From Roseateles puraquae (GTDB lineage: Bacteria; Pseudomonadota; Gammaproteobacteria; Burkholderiales; Burkholderiaceae_C): a stretch of DNA of 64,000 nt. Positions 51,366 to 62,153 of this stretch are shown in pieces. The position numbers were made by a program, and so were the translations under genes. Numbering within the stretch: position 1 is the stretch's first letter; the number at the start of each line of letters is the position of its first letter. The notes under the pieces are model-generated. The model did not search any database. It was given only the letters and a program-made list of their open reading frames with translations, and was not told the DNA's origin. The stretch is from assembly GCF_002205845.1 (NCBI RefSeq), contig NZ_NISI01000004.1, positions 62,001 to 126,000 on the forward strand. Reading direction: 5' to 3'.

Positions 51366-54300
51366 TCAAGGGCGGTCGACCGCGACGTAGGCCACACGGC
51401 CGGGTACACGCACCTCCACCGTCGTGCCACCTTCGGCGCCGCTGTTGAACGTCAGGCGCGCGCCGATCTGCTTCGCACGCTCGCGCATGCCGGCCAGCCC
51501 CCAGTGCCCCTCGCGGCCACCGTCCATCTGCCAGGCGGCAGGCAGGCCGACGCCGTTGTCGCGGATGCTCAGCTGGAACTCCTGAGCGCCGAAACTCACC
51601 TCGACGTGGATCGTCGTCGCCTGCGCATGCGCGAACGCATTGCGCAGCGCCTCCAGCCCGATGCAGCCGAGCTGGTCGATGACCGTTCGGTCCAACGGGC
51701 GGGGCGTGCCATGGCTCACCACCTGAAAGTCCACGCCCTCGCGGTGCAGCTCTTCACCGACCGAGCGCAGGCTGTCCAGCAGTTCCGTGCCATCGGCCTG
51801 CAGCGTACGCAGGTCCAGCACCCGCTCGCGGGCTTCGATCACGACCTGGTCCGCGCGGTCCAGCAACGCCTCGATGCGCTGACGAGTGGGGTCGACTGCC
51901 GGCATGCTGCTGGCCACGCCCTGGATGTGCAGGATGAGCCCCTGCGTGCTCTGCAGCAAGGTGTCATGCAACTCGCGGGCAATGCGCTCGCGCTCGCGGT
52001 GCCGTGCCTCCAGTTCGCGGCGCACATGGGCCGCGAGCGCCCGCGTGCGCAGCAGATAGGTTCCTGCCACCAGAGCCAGCGCCAGCAGCGTACAGGCCAG
52101 CACGAAGCCGCGCGTTTGCCACGCATAGGCAGCAATGCGGAAGTCCAGCGTGGCCTCCCGCGTGCTCCAGACGCCGTCGGCATTGGCCGCCACCACGCGA
52201 AAGCGATAGTCGCCTGGCCCCAGGTTGGCGTAGGCCGCCTCGCGGCGGGTGTCTGCGTCCTGCCAATCGGTGTCGACGCCATCGAGCCGGTAGCGAAAAC
52301 GCGCCCGGTCGGCTGCCGCCAGCGTCAGCGCCGAATAGCGGATCACCGCCGCACGCGTACCGGCCGGCAGGGTGAGCCCGGCTTCGGGGCGAAAGCTCCG
52401 ATCGGCGGCCCGCAGACCGAGGATGTCCACGCCGATGGCGCGTTCACTGCGGGTGACGTGCGCGGTATCCAGCCAGGCGACCCCCCCATTGGTGGCCGCC
52501 CACAGCCGTTGCTGCGCATCCACCACGAGGGTCGGCACGGGCGTGGCCTGCAAAGCGATGCCGGGCAGGCCGTCGCGCCAGTCCAGCAGGCGGTAGTTGG
52601 GGCGCGCCTGGCCTGACGCCGGCAGCGCGGGGAGCTCACGCGCCGCCAGCTGCACCAGGCCGCGTCCGCCGTTCAGCCAGAGGTCACCCGAGGCTGACTC
52701 CACCACGCCGGTGACATGGGTGAACACATCTTCCTGCTCGTTGGTGAGCGTCACGAACTGGCGTCCGTCGAAACGCGCGAACCCGGCTTCACCTCCTACA
52801 TAGACCTGCCCGCGGCGGTCCACCAGCAACGTGGTGGCCCGGCCCACATGCAGCCCCTGCGCCGCGCCATGGCGGCGCAGCTCGGCACCCTTGAGGCTCA
52901 GCAGCAAGTCGTCGTAGGCGAACCAGGCCGTGCCGTCTGCGGCCACGACGATGGCCGTGGGCAGGTTGCCCTGCAGCTCCAGCCGAGGCTCACGGTGCGT
53001 GCTGCCGTCGGCATCGATGCGAAACACGCCCGCCCCCTGCGCGGCGACCCACGCGCCACCTTTCTGGTCGGGTGCCAGGGCCTTCGCCACGTACTGGCGG
53101 CGCTGCTCATACAGCCAGACACGCTCTCGCCGGCCCTCACGCTCGCGCCAGACGCCGTCGCCGTGCACCCACCACAGCGTGCCGGTGGCGTCCCGTACCG
53201 CCGCCCGGAACTCGCGCTCCACGGGTGCCGGCTCAGGCGGGCGCGGTGGCGACCAGGTCAAGGCCCGCCGCCCGCTCAAGGCCAGCACGCCGTCGCCGGC
53301 CAGCGCCACGGCAAAGCCGGCGGGCTCGCTGCTGTCAAAACCCTGCAGGCGCTGAAGCCGCTGCAACCGGAAGCTGCTCAGGCCGTGGTTGCTGCCCACC
53401 CAGACCTCGCCGTCCATGCCCTGCACCAGCGGCACGACGACATTGGCCGGCAGGCCATCGCGGCGCGCAAAGAGCTCGACACCGTCCGCCTCCGTCAGGC
53501 TGTGGTCGGTGGGCACCGAAGCAGCCTCCCGCACGCGCCGCACGCCCACGCCAGCCTGCGTCATCCACAGGCTGCCATCGTCAGCAAACAGCAACTGCTT
53601 GGCGCGCAGCTCGTGGCTCTGGTCGCCGTTGAAGGCGGGCGGCAGTTGGCGCGAGGAGGCGGTGGGTGCGCCGCCCGGGTAGTCCGGCAACGGCCGGATG
53701 CCGCGCAGGCCTTCCGACATCCAGACGCGGCCCGCGCGGTCCTCCACCAGCACGGCATTGCGCGAGATGACTTCTCCGGTATCGCGGAACTGCGTCTCGC
53801 CGGGCGGCAGCCAATAGAGCCGCTGAATGCCGGCCACCCAAAGATTGCCGCGACGGTCGGTGAAGACGTAGTCGGCGCCCTCGTCCTGGTAGCCACGCTC
53901 GCGACCGATGCGCTGCCAGCGCTGGCCGTCGAATCGCGCCAGCCCCTCCCCGGCCGCGGCCCAGAGCACGCCGTCCGGCCCGCGGGCGAAGCGCAGCACA
54001 CGCCCGCCGGGCAAGCCCTGGCCCTCATTGAAGGCGGCGATGCGACCATCACGCAGCCTCACCGCTCCCCCCGCAAACAAGCCGATCCAGATGTCGCCGT
54101 TGGCCTCCAGGTGCAGGGCATTGATGTTGTTGGAGGCGAGCCGTTCCCCCTCCCGCAGCGGGTAGGGCTCGAAGCGCACGCCGTCGAACCGGTACAGGCC
54201 CTGGCCCGTGCCCAGCCACAGCACGCCCGAGGGCGACAGGGCCAAGGTCCAGATGTCGGCCGGCGCGCCCTGGTCCACCATCCAGCGCGCATGGGCGAAG

Positions 54301-54401
54301 TCGGCCAAGGGCCGGGCGGGCTGGGCTTGTGACAAGGCGGGGGCTGCGCCAACGAGCAGCGCCGCAGCCAGCCAGAGAAGCAAACGGTCAGCGAACCTCA
54401 T
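51366..54401 (-). CDS. Two-component sensor kinase with periplasmic propeller (ComP/NarX-like kinase)
   Basis: This 1011-residue sensor has a signal peptide (LLLWLAAALLVGAAPALSQA) and a Reg_prop beta-propeller over about residues 50-680, with many VLWLGTGQGLYRFDG-type repeats. A Y_Y_Y domain (about 690-750, ARFRYRLDGVDTDWQDAD) and one transmembrane helix (about 755-780) follow. The HisKA_3 domain has phospho-His in RELHDTLLQSTQG near residue 810, and the HATPase_c domain has N-box NAFAHAQAT near 920. No response regulator is encoded beside it, so the partner is elsewhere. Start at ATG 54401. Confidence 0.92.
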   Translation of the reverse strand: MRFADRLLLWLAAALLVGAAPALSQAQPARPLADFAHARWMVDQGAPADIWTLALSPSGVLWLGTGQGLYRFDGVRFEPYPLREGERLASNNINALHLEANGDIWIGLFAGGAVRLRDGRIAAFNEGQGLPGGRVLRFARGPDGVLWAAAGEGLARFDGQRWQRIGRERGYQDEGADYVFTDRRGNLWVAGIQRLYWLPPGETQFRDTGEVISRNAVLVEDRAGRVWMSEGLRGIRPLPDYPGGAPTASSRQLPPAFNGDQSHELRAKQLLFADDGSLWMTQAGVGVRRVREAASVPTDHSLTEADGVELFARRDGLPANVVVPLVQGMDGEVWVGSNHGLSSFRLQRLQRLQGFDSSEPAGFAVALAGDGVLALSGRRALTWSPPRPPEPAPVEREFRAAVRDATGTLWWVHGDGVWREREGRRERVWLYEQRRQYVAKALAPDQKGGAWVAAQGAGVFRIDADGSTHREPRLELQGNLPTAIVVAADGTAWFAYDDLLLSLKGAELRRHGAAQGLHVGRATTLLVDRRGQVYVGGEAGFARFDGRQFVTLTNEQEDVFTHVTGVVESASGDLWLNGGRGLVQLAARELPALPASGQARPNYRLLDWRDGLPGIALQATPVPTLVVDAQQRLWAATNGGVAWLDTAHVTRSERAIGVDILGLRAADRSFRPEAGLTLPAGTRAAVIRYSALTLAAADRARFRYRLDGVDTDWQDADTRREAAYANLGPGDYRFRVVAANADGVWSTREATLDFRIAAYAWQTRGFVLACTLLALALVAGTYLLRTRALAAHVRRELEARHRERERIARELHDTLLQSTQGLILHIQGVASSMPAVDPTRQRIEALLDRADQVVIEARERVLDLRTLQADGTELLDSLRSVGEELHREGVDFQVVSHGTPRPLDRTVIDQLGCIGLEALRNAFAHAQATTIHVEVSFGAQEFQLSIRDNGVGLPAAWQMDGGREGHWGLAGMRERAKQIGARLTFNSGAEGGTTVEVRVPGRVAYVAVDRP

Positions 54402-54654
54402 CGCCGGGCGGGGTGGCGGCGCCGGGCAGCGACGTCGCGAGTTTCGGAGCGCGAAAGTATCTCCGCAGGTCGGGGTGCCGATGCCAGCCGTCAGGCCCAA
54501 CCGTGATGAGCCGGGCGGCGAGACGTCAGCCGACGCATCAGCTCCGTCCAGCGCCGCCATCTGCCGTTCATGCATCCCATGGGTGAACGTGTCACAAGCG
54601 GCGTGCCAATTCGATGGAGCCGCGTCACCATCAGCGCCAACCGAGGAGCCTGAA

Positions 54655-55143
54655 TTGAAGACCCACCGCCTGATGCCTGCCCTGTTCATCGCCAGCCTGC
54701 TCGCCGCCGTGCCGCTGCATGCCACCGCTGTCGATGCTGCGCCGTCTCCACCCCTGCACGAGCAGATCGCGGCCCTCGACGCCGCGGTGTTCGACGCCTT
54801 CAACCGCTGCGCGGACCCGGCGCAACTGCAACGGCATGCCAGCTACTTCGCCGAGGGCGTCGAGTTCTACCATGACAACGGCGGCGTCACCTGGAACCGC
54901 GCCGACATGCTGGCCAACACCCGGCAGCATGCCTGCGGCAACTACCGGCGGGAGCTGGTGCCGGGCACGTTGCGCGTGTATTCCATCAAGGACTTCGGCG
55001 CCATCGCCCAGGGCACTCACCGCTTCTGCCAGATGGGCGCAACGCGATGCGAGGGCGCTGCGGACTTCCTGATCGCCTGGCGCCGTGATGGCGACCGGTG
55101 GCTGATCACCCGGGTGTTCAGCTACGGTCACCGCGCCGAGTGA
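54655..55143 (+). CDS. Exported SnoaL/DUF4440-like protein
   Basis: This 162-residue protein with a signal peptide (LMPALFIASLLAAVPLHATA) and a small NTF2-like domain (HEQIAALDAAVFDAFNRC, NRADMLANTRQ, IAWRRDGDRWLITRVFSYGH) has paired cysteines. The start is taken as TTG at 54655, because GAGGAG lies 8 bases upstream and the signal peptide is complete. ATG 54673 is the alternative. The upstream open frame is not used. Function unknown. Confidence 0.72.
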   Translation: MKTHRLMPALFIASLLAAVPLHATAVDAAPSPPLHEQIAALDAAVFDAFNRCADPAQLQRHASYFAEGVEFYHDNGGVTWNRADMLANTRQHACGNYRRELVPGTLRVYSIKDFGAIAQGTHRFCQMGATRCEGAADFLIAWRRDGDRWLITRVFSYGHRAE

Positions 55144-55482
55144 GGGTCAGCACCTTTCCTTGCAGCCAGGTGTCCGTGCACCCCATGCGGGTTGACCCGG
55201 CGCTGCGCCGCTGCCGACAATCCGCGCTCCTTCACTGACGGCTTTGCCATGAACCCAGCGCCTAGTTGCTGGCCTTCACCGCACCGTCTGTAGCCTGCCT
55301 TCATCGAGCGGCTGCATCTCGGGCGGTGGGGGCTCTGACGACCTTCCACCCCCCGGGACAGCGGGCTCCCTGCGTGCGGCGTTCTGCCGTGCTGCCTTCT
55401 CCCCGGACACTCTCGTGACCCAGCGGCGCACCCGCGCCGCCCGCTGCCGCCATGCCTGACGCATGGTGGCGGGGAGACACCC
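55144..55482 (+). other. 339-bp leader before the Nramp-related gene, with a translation-site hairpin
   Basis: No gene is seen here. The strongest structure is a hairpin with arms 55446-55455 and 55461-55470 (10 bp, one G-T pair, loop CTGAC), ending right before the GGGGAG ribosome site at 55471-55476. A second weak stem, GGTGG at 55325-55329 with CCACC at 55346-55350, lies further upstream. The arrangement resembles a leader that controls translation, perhaps metal-sensing. The class cannot be named. Confidence 0.45.
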
Positions 55483-56817
55483 GTGCAACACCTCCTCCTG
55501 CGCAACGCTTTCCTGCTGTCCCGCGCGTTCTCGAACGCCCGCAACCGCCTGCCCGACACCCAGGCCCTGGCCCGGCGTCTCGGCCCCGGCCTGATCACCG
55601 GCGCCGCCGATGACGACCCGAGCGGCATCGCCACCTATTCGCAGGCCGGTTCGCAGTTCCGCTTCGGCCTCGTATGGACACTGCTGCTGACCACGCCGCT
55701 GATGATCGGCATCCAGATGCTGTCGGCCCGCATCGGCTGGGTCACCGGCCAGGGCCTGGCGGCCAACATCGCCAAGGTCTGCCCGCGCTGGCTGACGATG
55801 GGGCTCGTGGCTCTGCTGGTGGTGGCCAACACCATCAACATCGCCGCCGACATCGGCGCCATGGCCGAAGCTGCGCGGCTGCTTGCGGGCGGCTCGCGGG
55901 TGCTGTACATCGTCGGCTTTGGCGCGCTGTGCGTGCTGGGCCAGGTGTACTTCTCGTATGAGCGCTCGGTGCGCATCCTGAAGTGGCTGACGCTGGCCCT
56001 GTTCTCGTACGTCGCCGTCGTGCTGGTGGTGCAGGTGCCGTGGCGACAGGCCACCGCGGAGTCGCTGCAGCCTTGGGCCTTCTTTCCGGCGACCGCCAGC
56101 CTCAGCGACTACGCCAGCATGGTGGTGGCCGTGCTGGGCACCACGATCAGCCCCTACCTGTTCTTCTGGCAGGCCTCGCAGGAGGTGGAGGAAATGCATG
56201 CCCGCCCGCAGGCCGCGGAGCTGCGGCTGGTGCCGGCGTATGCGCAGGAGCATCTGTATCGCATCAAGCAGGACACCTACATCGGCATGTCCTTCTCCAA
56301 CGTGATTGCGCTGTGCATCGTGCTGGCCACGGCCGTGACGCTGAACCTGCATGGCGTCACCAACATCCAGACCTCCGGCCAGGCCGCCGAGGCCCTGCGC
56401 CCGGTGGCGGGTGAGTTCGCGTTCGCCGTCTTCGCGCTGGGCATCATCGGCACGGGGCTGCTGGCGGTGCCGGTGCTGGCCGGCTCGGCCGCCTATGCGG
56501 TCAGCGAGGTGTTCGGCTGGAAGGCCAGCCTCGCCCACGGCCTGCGCGAGGCGCGGGGCTTCTACGCCATCATCATCGCGGCCACCGGCATCGGCGCCCT
56601 GATGAGCGTGTTCGAGCTGGACCCGATCAAGGCCCTGGTCTGGAGCGCCATCGTCAATGGTGTCATCTCGGTGCCCATCATGGTCGTCATGATGTGGATC
56701 GGCCAGTCGCCGCGCGTGATGGGCGAGCTCACGATGTCGCGCCGCCACCGCTGCTTCGGCTGGGCCGCGACCGGCGTCATGGCCGTGGCCGTGGTGGTGA
56801 TGTTCGCCACGGCTTGA
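55483..56817 (+). CDS. Nramp-related divalent metal transporter (NRMT-like)
   Basis: This 444-residue protein has about 11-12 membrane segments. The helix-1 metal site is GAADDDPSGIATYSQAG: the canonical DPGN of Mn/Fe Nramps is changed to DPSG. In helix 6 the usual MPH is replaced by ISPYLFFWQASQEVEE. Such substitutions occur in the Nramp-related magnesium transporters (NRMT), so Mg2+ is more probable than Mn2+. The start is GTG 55483 with GGGGAG upstream. The leader has a strong hairpin. A long stem follows the gene. Confidence 0.85.
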   Translation: MQHLLLRNAFLLSRAFSNARNRLPDTQALARRLGPGLITGAADDDPSGIATYSQAGSQFRFGLVWTLLLTTPLMIGIQMLSARIGWVTGQGLAANIAKVCPRWLTMGLVALLVVANTINIAADIGAMAEAARLLAGGSRVLYIVGFGALCVLGQVYFSYERSVRILKWLTLALFSYVAVVLVVQVPWRQATAESLQPWAFFPATASLSDYASMVVAVLGTTISPYLFFWQASQEVEEMHARPQAAELRLVPAYAQEHLYRIKQDTYIGMSFSNVIALCIVLATAVTLNLHGVTNIQTSGQAAEALRPVAGEFAFAVFALGIIGTGLLAVPVLAGSAAYAVSEVFGWKASLAHGLREARGFYAIIIAATGIGALMSVFELDPIKALVWSAIVNGVISVPIMVVMMWIGQSPRVMGELTMSRRHRCFGWAATGVMAVAVVVMFATA

Positions 56818-56863
56818 CGCTCGGTTGAGCCCCTCGGCGCTGCAGCCAGCGCCGCAACGCCGT

Positions 56864-56894
56864 CCCGGCTCGCGCACCCCGGTCGCGAGCCGGG
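56864..56894 (+). terminator. Long hairpin downstream of the Nramp-related gene
   Basis: CCCGGCTCGCG (56864-56874) and CGCGAGCCGGG (56884-56894) are perfect 11-bp arms with a nine-base loop. No T-run. It lies between the transporter gene and the next start at 56923. Confidence 0.55.
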
Positions 56895-56922
56895 CTCCGT
56901 GACGACCACAAAGAGATTGCTC

Positions 56923-57645
56923 ATGAACAAGTTCCTTGCCCGCGGGGCCGCCTCGACCGGCCACCGCCTGATGGCCCGCACCGCACGCGCGCTGCGGCTC
57001 CTCATGCGAGGGCTGCTGCTCACCGCCGCCCACGCAGCCCATGCGGCAGGCGGCCACCATGCCGTGGACGATGCCAGCATCCTTGAGCCGGGCCAATGCC
57101 AGCTCGAAACCTGGGCCGACCGCACCACCGACGGCGCCCGCTCGTCCGCGCACGTCGGACCGGGCTGCCGCGTCGGCCCGGTGGAGCTGAGCCTGAACCT
57201 GGATCGCGTCCGGTCCGCCGACACCACCACCGTGGCCGGCCCGCAGGTCAAATGGGCGACGCCGGTGAGCGACAGCCTCAGCGTCGGGCTCGCCGCCTCC
57301 GCGGCCCTGCAGGACCGGGCGCCGCGCCAAGCGAGCCGCACGCTCCTGCTGCTGGGGACCTGGCAGCCCAGCGACAGCTGGCTGGTCCACGCCAACGCCG
57401 GCCGGGACTTCCGGCCCGGAGGCCTCAGCAGCACCCACGCGGGCGCCGCCATCGAGTGGCAGGCCACCCCGCGCTGGTCCTTCGTCGCCGAGCGCTTTCG
57501 GGAAGGCGGCGGCGACTACGGCCGCACCGGCGCGCGCTGGTCCCTGAACGACGCAGTCAACGTCGACATCAGTCGTGCCAGCGGCTGGCGAGGCGGCTCA
57601 CCCGCCTGGTGGACCGTGGGGGTCAGCTGGGTCTGGGCACGTTGA
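56923..57645 (+). CDS. Putative outer-membrane beta-barrel protein
   Basis: This 240-residue protein has an extended signal-like N terminus (LRLLMRGLLLTAAHAAHA), then alternating strands rich in aromatic residues. The ending VGVSWVWAR is close to an outer-membrane C-terminal signature. No family is recognised. An upstream GTG at 56899 could add eight residues. It lies directly after the Nramp-related gene on the same strand and may be co-transcribed. Confidence 0.6.
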   Translation: MNKFLARGAASTGHRLMARTARALRLLMRGLLLTAAHAAHAAGGHHAVDDASILEPGQCQLETWADRTTDGARSSAHVGPGCRVGPVELSLNLDRVRSADTTTVAGPQVKWATPVSDSLSVGLAASAALQDRAPRQASRTLLLLGTWQPSDSWLVHANAGRDFRPGGLSSTHAGAAIEWQATPRWSFVAERFREGGGDYGRTGARWSLNDAVNVDISRASGWRGGSPAWWTVGVSWVWAR

Positions 57646-57667
57646 CGGGGTGCATCCGCCGGGCGCG

Positions 57668-59382
<1,715 letters not shown>

Positions 59383-59386
<4 letters not shown>

Positions 59387-59688
59387 AGCTTGCCTTGCAC
59401 GAGGCCGCGGAAGCCCCAGACGGCGCGTTCGCCGTCCAGGTCGACGAGTTCGACCGTGCGCGTCTGCCCCGGCTCGAAGCGCACCGCGGTGCCGCTGCAA
59501 ATGTTGAGCCGCATGCCACGCGCCGCCTCGCGGTCGAAGCTCAGCGCAGCATTGGTTTCGGCGAAGTGGTAGTGAGAACCGACCTGGATGGGCCGGGTGC
59601 CGGCGTTGGCCACCTTCAGCGTCAGCGTGCGGCGGCCGGGGTTGAGCTCATGCTCGCCCTCGGCGGTGATCAGCTCGCCGGGAATCAT
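59383..59688 (-). CDS. ureB: Urease beta subunit UreB
   Basis: This 101-residue subunit has the signatures [19 protein letters not shown] and [13 protein letters not shown]. The ATG at 59688 overlaps the ureJ stop by one base. A longer open frame upstream lies in another frame of ureJ and is not coding. Confidence 0.97.
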
Positions 59689-60263
59689 CAGGCGACCCCA
59701 CCCAGCCGGGCCACGGCCAGGGCGGCCACGCTGGCGCCCAGCAGTGCGCGCGCCAGCACCGGCGCATGGCGCAGCTTCCAGCCCATCGCCAGACCAGCGC
59801 CGTGCAGGGCCACGGTGCTGAGCACCACGCCCGCCAGGGCGGCGGCGCCTTGCAGTTCCAGCCCGTGGGCCGCGCCATGGCTGAAGGCCAGGATGGCGGC
59901 CGTGGCAGCGCCAGCCGCTGGCGGCATGGCCAGGCGCAAGGCCACCAGCAGGCCCAGCACCGCGAGCGACACGGTGATGGCGGCCTCCATCGCCGGCATC
60001 TGCCAGCCGGTGGCCATGGACAAGCCGGCGCCCGCCAGCAACGACAGGGCAAAGGCAAGGGGCGCACGCAGCGGCTGCTTCAGCGCCATGGCGCTCCACA
60101 GGCCCACGGCCAGCATGGCCGCGAGGTGGTCGGGCCCGGTCAGCGGATGCAGGGCGCCTTCGACGAAGCCGTGGAGGCGGCTGTGATCGCCCGTGTGGGC
60201 CTGCGCGGCCGTGGCCAGCAGGGGCAAGGAGAAGGCGGCAAGCCAGCGGTGCAGGGTCTTCAT
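59688..60263 (-). CDS. ureJ: HupE/UreJ family nickel permease-like protein
   Basis: This 191-residue membrane protein has a cleavable signal ([15 protein letters not shown]) followed by [25 protein letters not shown], the His-rich motif of the family. Six hydrophobic helices are seen, with a second motif [10 protein letters not shown]. It likely brings nickel to urease. Position between ureA and ureB is frequent in betaproteobacteria. Confidence 0.93.
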   Translation of the reverse strand: MKTLHRWLAAFSLPLLATAAQAHTGDHSRLHGFVEGALHPLTGPDHLAAMLAVGLWSAMALKQPLRAPLAFALSLLAGAGLSMATGWQMPAMEAAITVSLAVLGLLVALRLAMPPAAGAATAAILAFSHGAAHGLELQGAAALAGVVLSTVALHGAGLAMGWKLRHAPVLARALLGASVAALAVARLGGVA

Positions 60264-60278
60264 GGCGTCTCGCAGGGT

Positions 60279-60581
60279 TCAGGCAATCGGTTGGTGCACG
60301 GTCACGAGCTTGGTGCCGTCCGGGAAGGTGGCTTCCACCTGGATCTCCGGGATCATCTCGGGGATGCCCTCCATGACGTCGGCGCGGGTCAACACCTCGC
60401 GGCCTTCGCTCATCAGCTGCGCCACGGTCTTGCCGTCACGCGCGCCCTCCAGGATGGCGGCGCTGATCAGCGCGACGGCTTCGGGGTAGTTCAGCTTGAG
60501 CCCCCGGGCCTTGCGGCGCTCGGCGAGCAGCGCGGCGGTGAAGAGCAGCAGCTTGTCTTTTTCTCGGGGTGTGAGTTCCAT
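60279..60581 (-). CDS. ureA: Urease gamma subunit UreA
   Basis: This 100-residue subunit starts [23 protein letters not shown] and contains [24 protein letters not shown]. It is the first gene of the urease structural block and separate from ureB (not fused). It lies 31 bases downstream of the nitroreductase stop, with no visible terminator between. Confidence 0.97.
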   Translation of the reverse strand: MELTPREKDKLLLFTAALLAERRKARGLKLNYPEAVALISAAILEGARDGKTVAQLMSEGREVLTRADVMEGIPEMIPEIQVEATFPDGTKLVTVHQPIA

Positions 60582-60612
60582 CGGGGGCCAGCTCTTCAGG
60601 CGTACAGGTCGA

Positions 60613-61254
60613 TCAGGCCGGTGGCGTCTCAGGGCTGCGAGGCCCCGGCCCATCGGTTCGTTCAGGGTGGGCTTTGCAAGGCGGATGCCAGTCGACGAGC
60701 ACGGCGCCCCCCTCACCCTTGCGGGCCGGCCCCGCCGCCTGGCGGGTAGGCGTGCCCAGCGCGATCCAGCCCAGCAGCGTCTCGCCCGGCTCGCAGAAGG
60801 CTGCAGCCACCGCGGCATTGCGCACCTTGGCGCCGCTGAGCATCTTGCCGCCAAAGCCCAGGGCATGGGCCGCCGTCAGGAAGTTGGCCAGCGCGCCGCC
60901 CACGGCCGCCCACTGTTCGTGGGCCGGCACCTGGGGATGGCCGAGATCGATGCGGGCCACCACCGCGACCGTCAGCGGCGGCTTCAGCGCCCGCTCGGCG
61001 TCCATCGCGGCGCCCTCCTCCCCCTTGCCTGCGGCACGGGCAGCGTCGGCAAACAGGGCAGCCATGCCCTCTTTTGCGGCACCACGCACCACCTTGAATC
61101 GGTAAGGCACCAGTTCGGCGTGGTCGGGTGCACGCAGGGCCGCCTCGGCCATCAGCGCCAGCTGCGCGTCGCTCGGCCCGGGTTCCGTGAGGTACTTGGG
61201 GCCGACCGAATAGCGCGTCAGCAGCGCCTCCAGCGAGGGCGGCACGAGGTTCAC
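60613..61254 (-). CDS. Nitroreductase-family flavoprotein
   Basis: This 213-residue protein has an FMN-binding pattern of the YdjA type ([33 protein letters not shown] at residues 9-45, [27 protein letters not shown]). The start is GTG 61254, overlapping the binding-protein stop (GTGA). The substrate is not known. The gene is translationally coupled to a putative selenium-cluster binding protein, so a role in reducing an oxidised compound is possible but only inferred. Confidence 0.85.
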   Translation of the reverse strand: MNLVPPSLEALLTRYSVGPKYLTEPGPSDAQLALMAEAALRAPDHAELVPYRFKVVRGAAKEGMAALFADAARAAGKGEEGAAMDAERALKPPLTVAVVARIDLGHPQVPAHEQWAAVGGALANFLTAAHALGFGGKMLSGAKVRNAAVAAAFCEPGETLLGWIALGTPTRQAAGPARKGEGGAVLVDWHPPCKAHPERTDGPGPRSPETPPA

Positions 61255-62120
61255 TTCAGCAGCCCGGCGTTCTCGGCCGCGGCCTTGATGCCGTCGTAGT
61301 TGGCCGGCTTGGTGGCAATGAACTTGGTGGCGCGCTGCAGGCCCAGGATCTCCTTGCCTTGCGGCGTGGCGGGGTCCAGGGCGAGGAAGGCGGCCTTGAT
61401 CTTGTCCTGCAGGGCCTGCGGCATCTCGGCGTGCACCGACCAGTTGTAGTCGTAGTAGGCCGGGGTCGTGTAGAAGACCTTGACCTGGGCCGGGTCGACC
61501 TTCTTCTCGGTGACGAACTTCTCCCACACCGAGATGTTCAGCGCGCCGGCGTCCACCTTGCCGCTGGCGACGGCGGCGATGGTGGCGTCATGCGCGCCGC
61601 TGAAGGCCACGCGCTTCAAGTCGGCATCCGGGTTGATCTTGGCGGCCAGCAGGAAGCTGCGCGGCATCAGGTGGCCCGAGGTGCTGCTCTGCGAGCCGAA
61701 GGACAGGGTCTTGCCCTTGAGGTCTTCCAGCTTGGCGATGCCGCTCTTGGCGTCCGTGATGAACACCGAGCGGAACTTCTCGTCCTCCTCACGCTGCACC
61801 AGCGGCACGACCTTGCCGCCCGAGCGCACGTTCGCCTGCACGAAGGTGAAGCCCCCGAACCAGGCCAGGTCGACCTTCTTGTTGACCAGGGTCTCGACGG
61901 CCGCCGCGTAGTCGGTCACCGGCGTCCACTCGACCTTCATGCCCAGCTTGCTTTCCAGGTACTGGCCCAGCGGCGCGAACTTGCGCGCCAGCTCGGTGGG
62001 CGACTCGTCGGGGATGGCGGTCACGCGCAGCACCTGCTGTGCCTGCGCGACGGCGCCCGCCAGGGCGAGCGACGCCACCACACCACGCGCCAGACTGGCG
62101 ACAACACGAGAAAGGGCCAT
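61251..62120 (-). CDS. PhnD-type ABC substrate-binding protein (phosphonate/selenate-like)
   Basis: This 289-residue exported protein has a signal peptide ending AVAQAQQ. It is a periplasmic binding protein of the PhnD/PtxB type (VTAIPDESPTELARKFAPLGQYLE at the start, TLSFGSQSSTSGHLMPRSF in the middle). The start is ATG 62120, with AGGAGA seven bases upstream. Similar proteins next to selenium genes are sometimes annotated as selenate-binding. No permease or ATPase gene is visible in the window. Family is secure, ligand is inferred from location. Confidence 0.82.
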   Translation of the reverse strand: MALSRVVASLARGVVASLALAGAVAQAQQVLRVTAIPDESPTELARKFAPLGQYLESKLGMKVEWTPVTDYAAAVETLVNKKVDLAWFGGFTFVQANVRSGGKVVPLVQREEDEKFRSVFITDAKSGIAKLEDLKGKTLSFGSQSSTSGHLMPRSFLLAAKINPDADLKRVAFSGAHDATIAAVASGKVDAGALNISVWEKFVTEKKVDPAQVKVFYTTPAYYDYNWSVHAEMPQALQDKIKAAFLALDPATPQGKEILGLQRATKFIATKPANYDGIKAAAENAGLLK

Positions 62121-62153
62121 GATCAAGTCTCCTGAGGGAAGAACGGTGTCCGG

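Noticed and set aside
52716-54332. 538-codon open frame on the plus strand opposite the sensor kinase
   Set aside because: Shadow of the propeller kinase gene. The kinase has many recognisable motifs in its own frame.
55276-57438. 720-codon open frame on the minus strand
   Set aside because: Antisense shadow of the Nramp-related gene and its downstream neighbour. Composition (His, Gln and Arg rich) shows no protein-like pattern.
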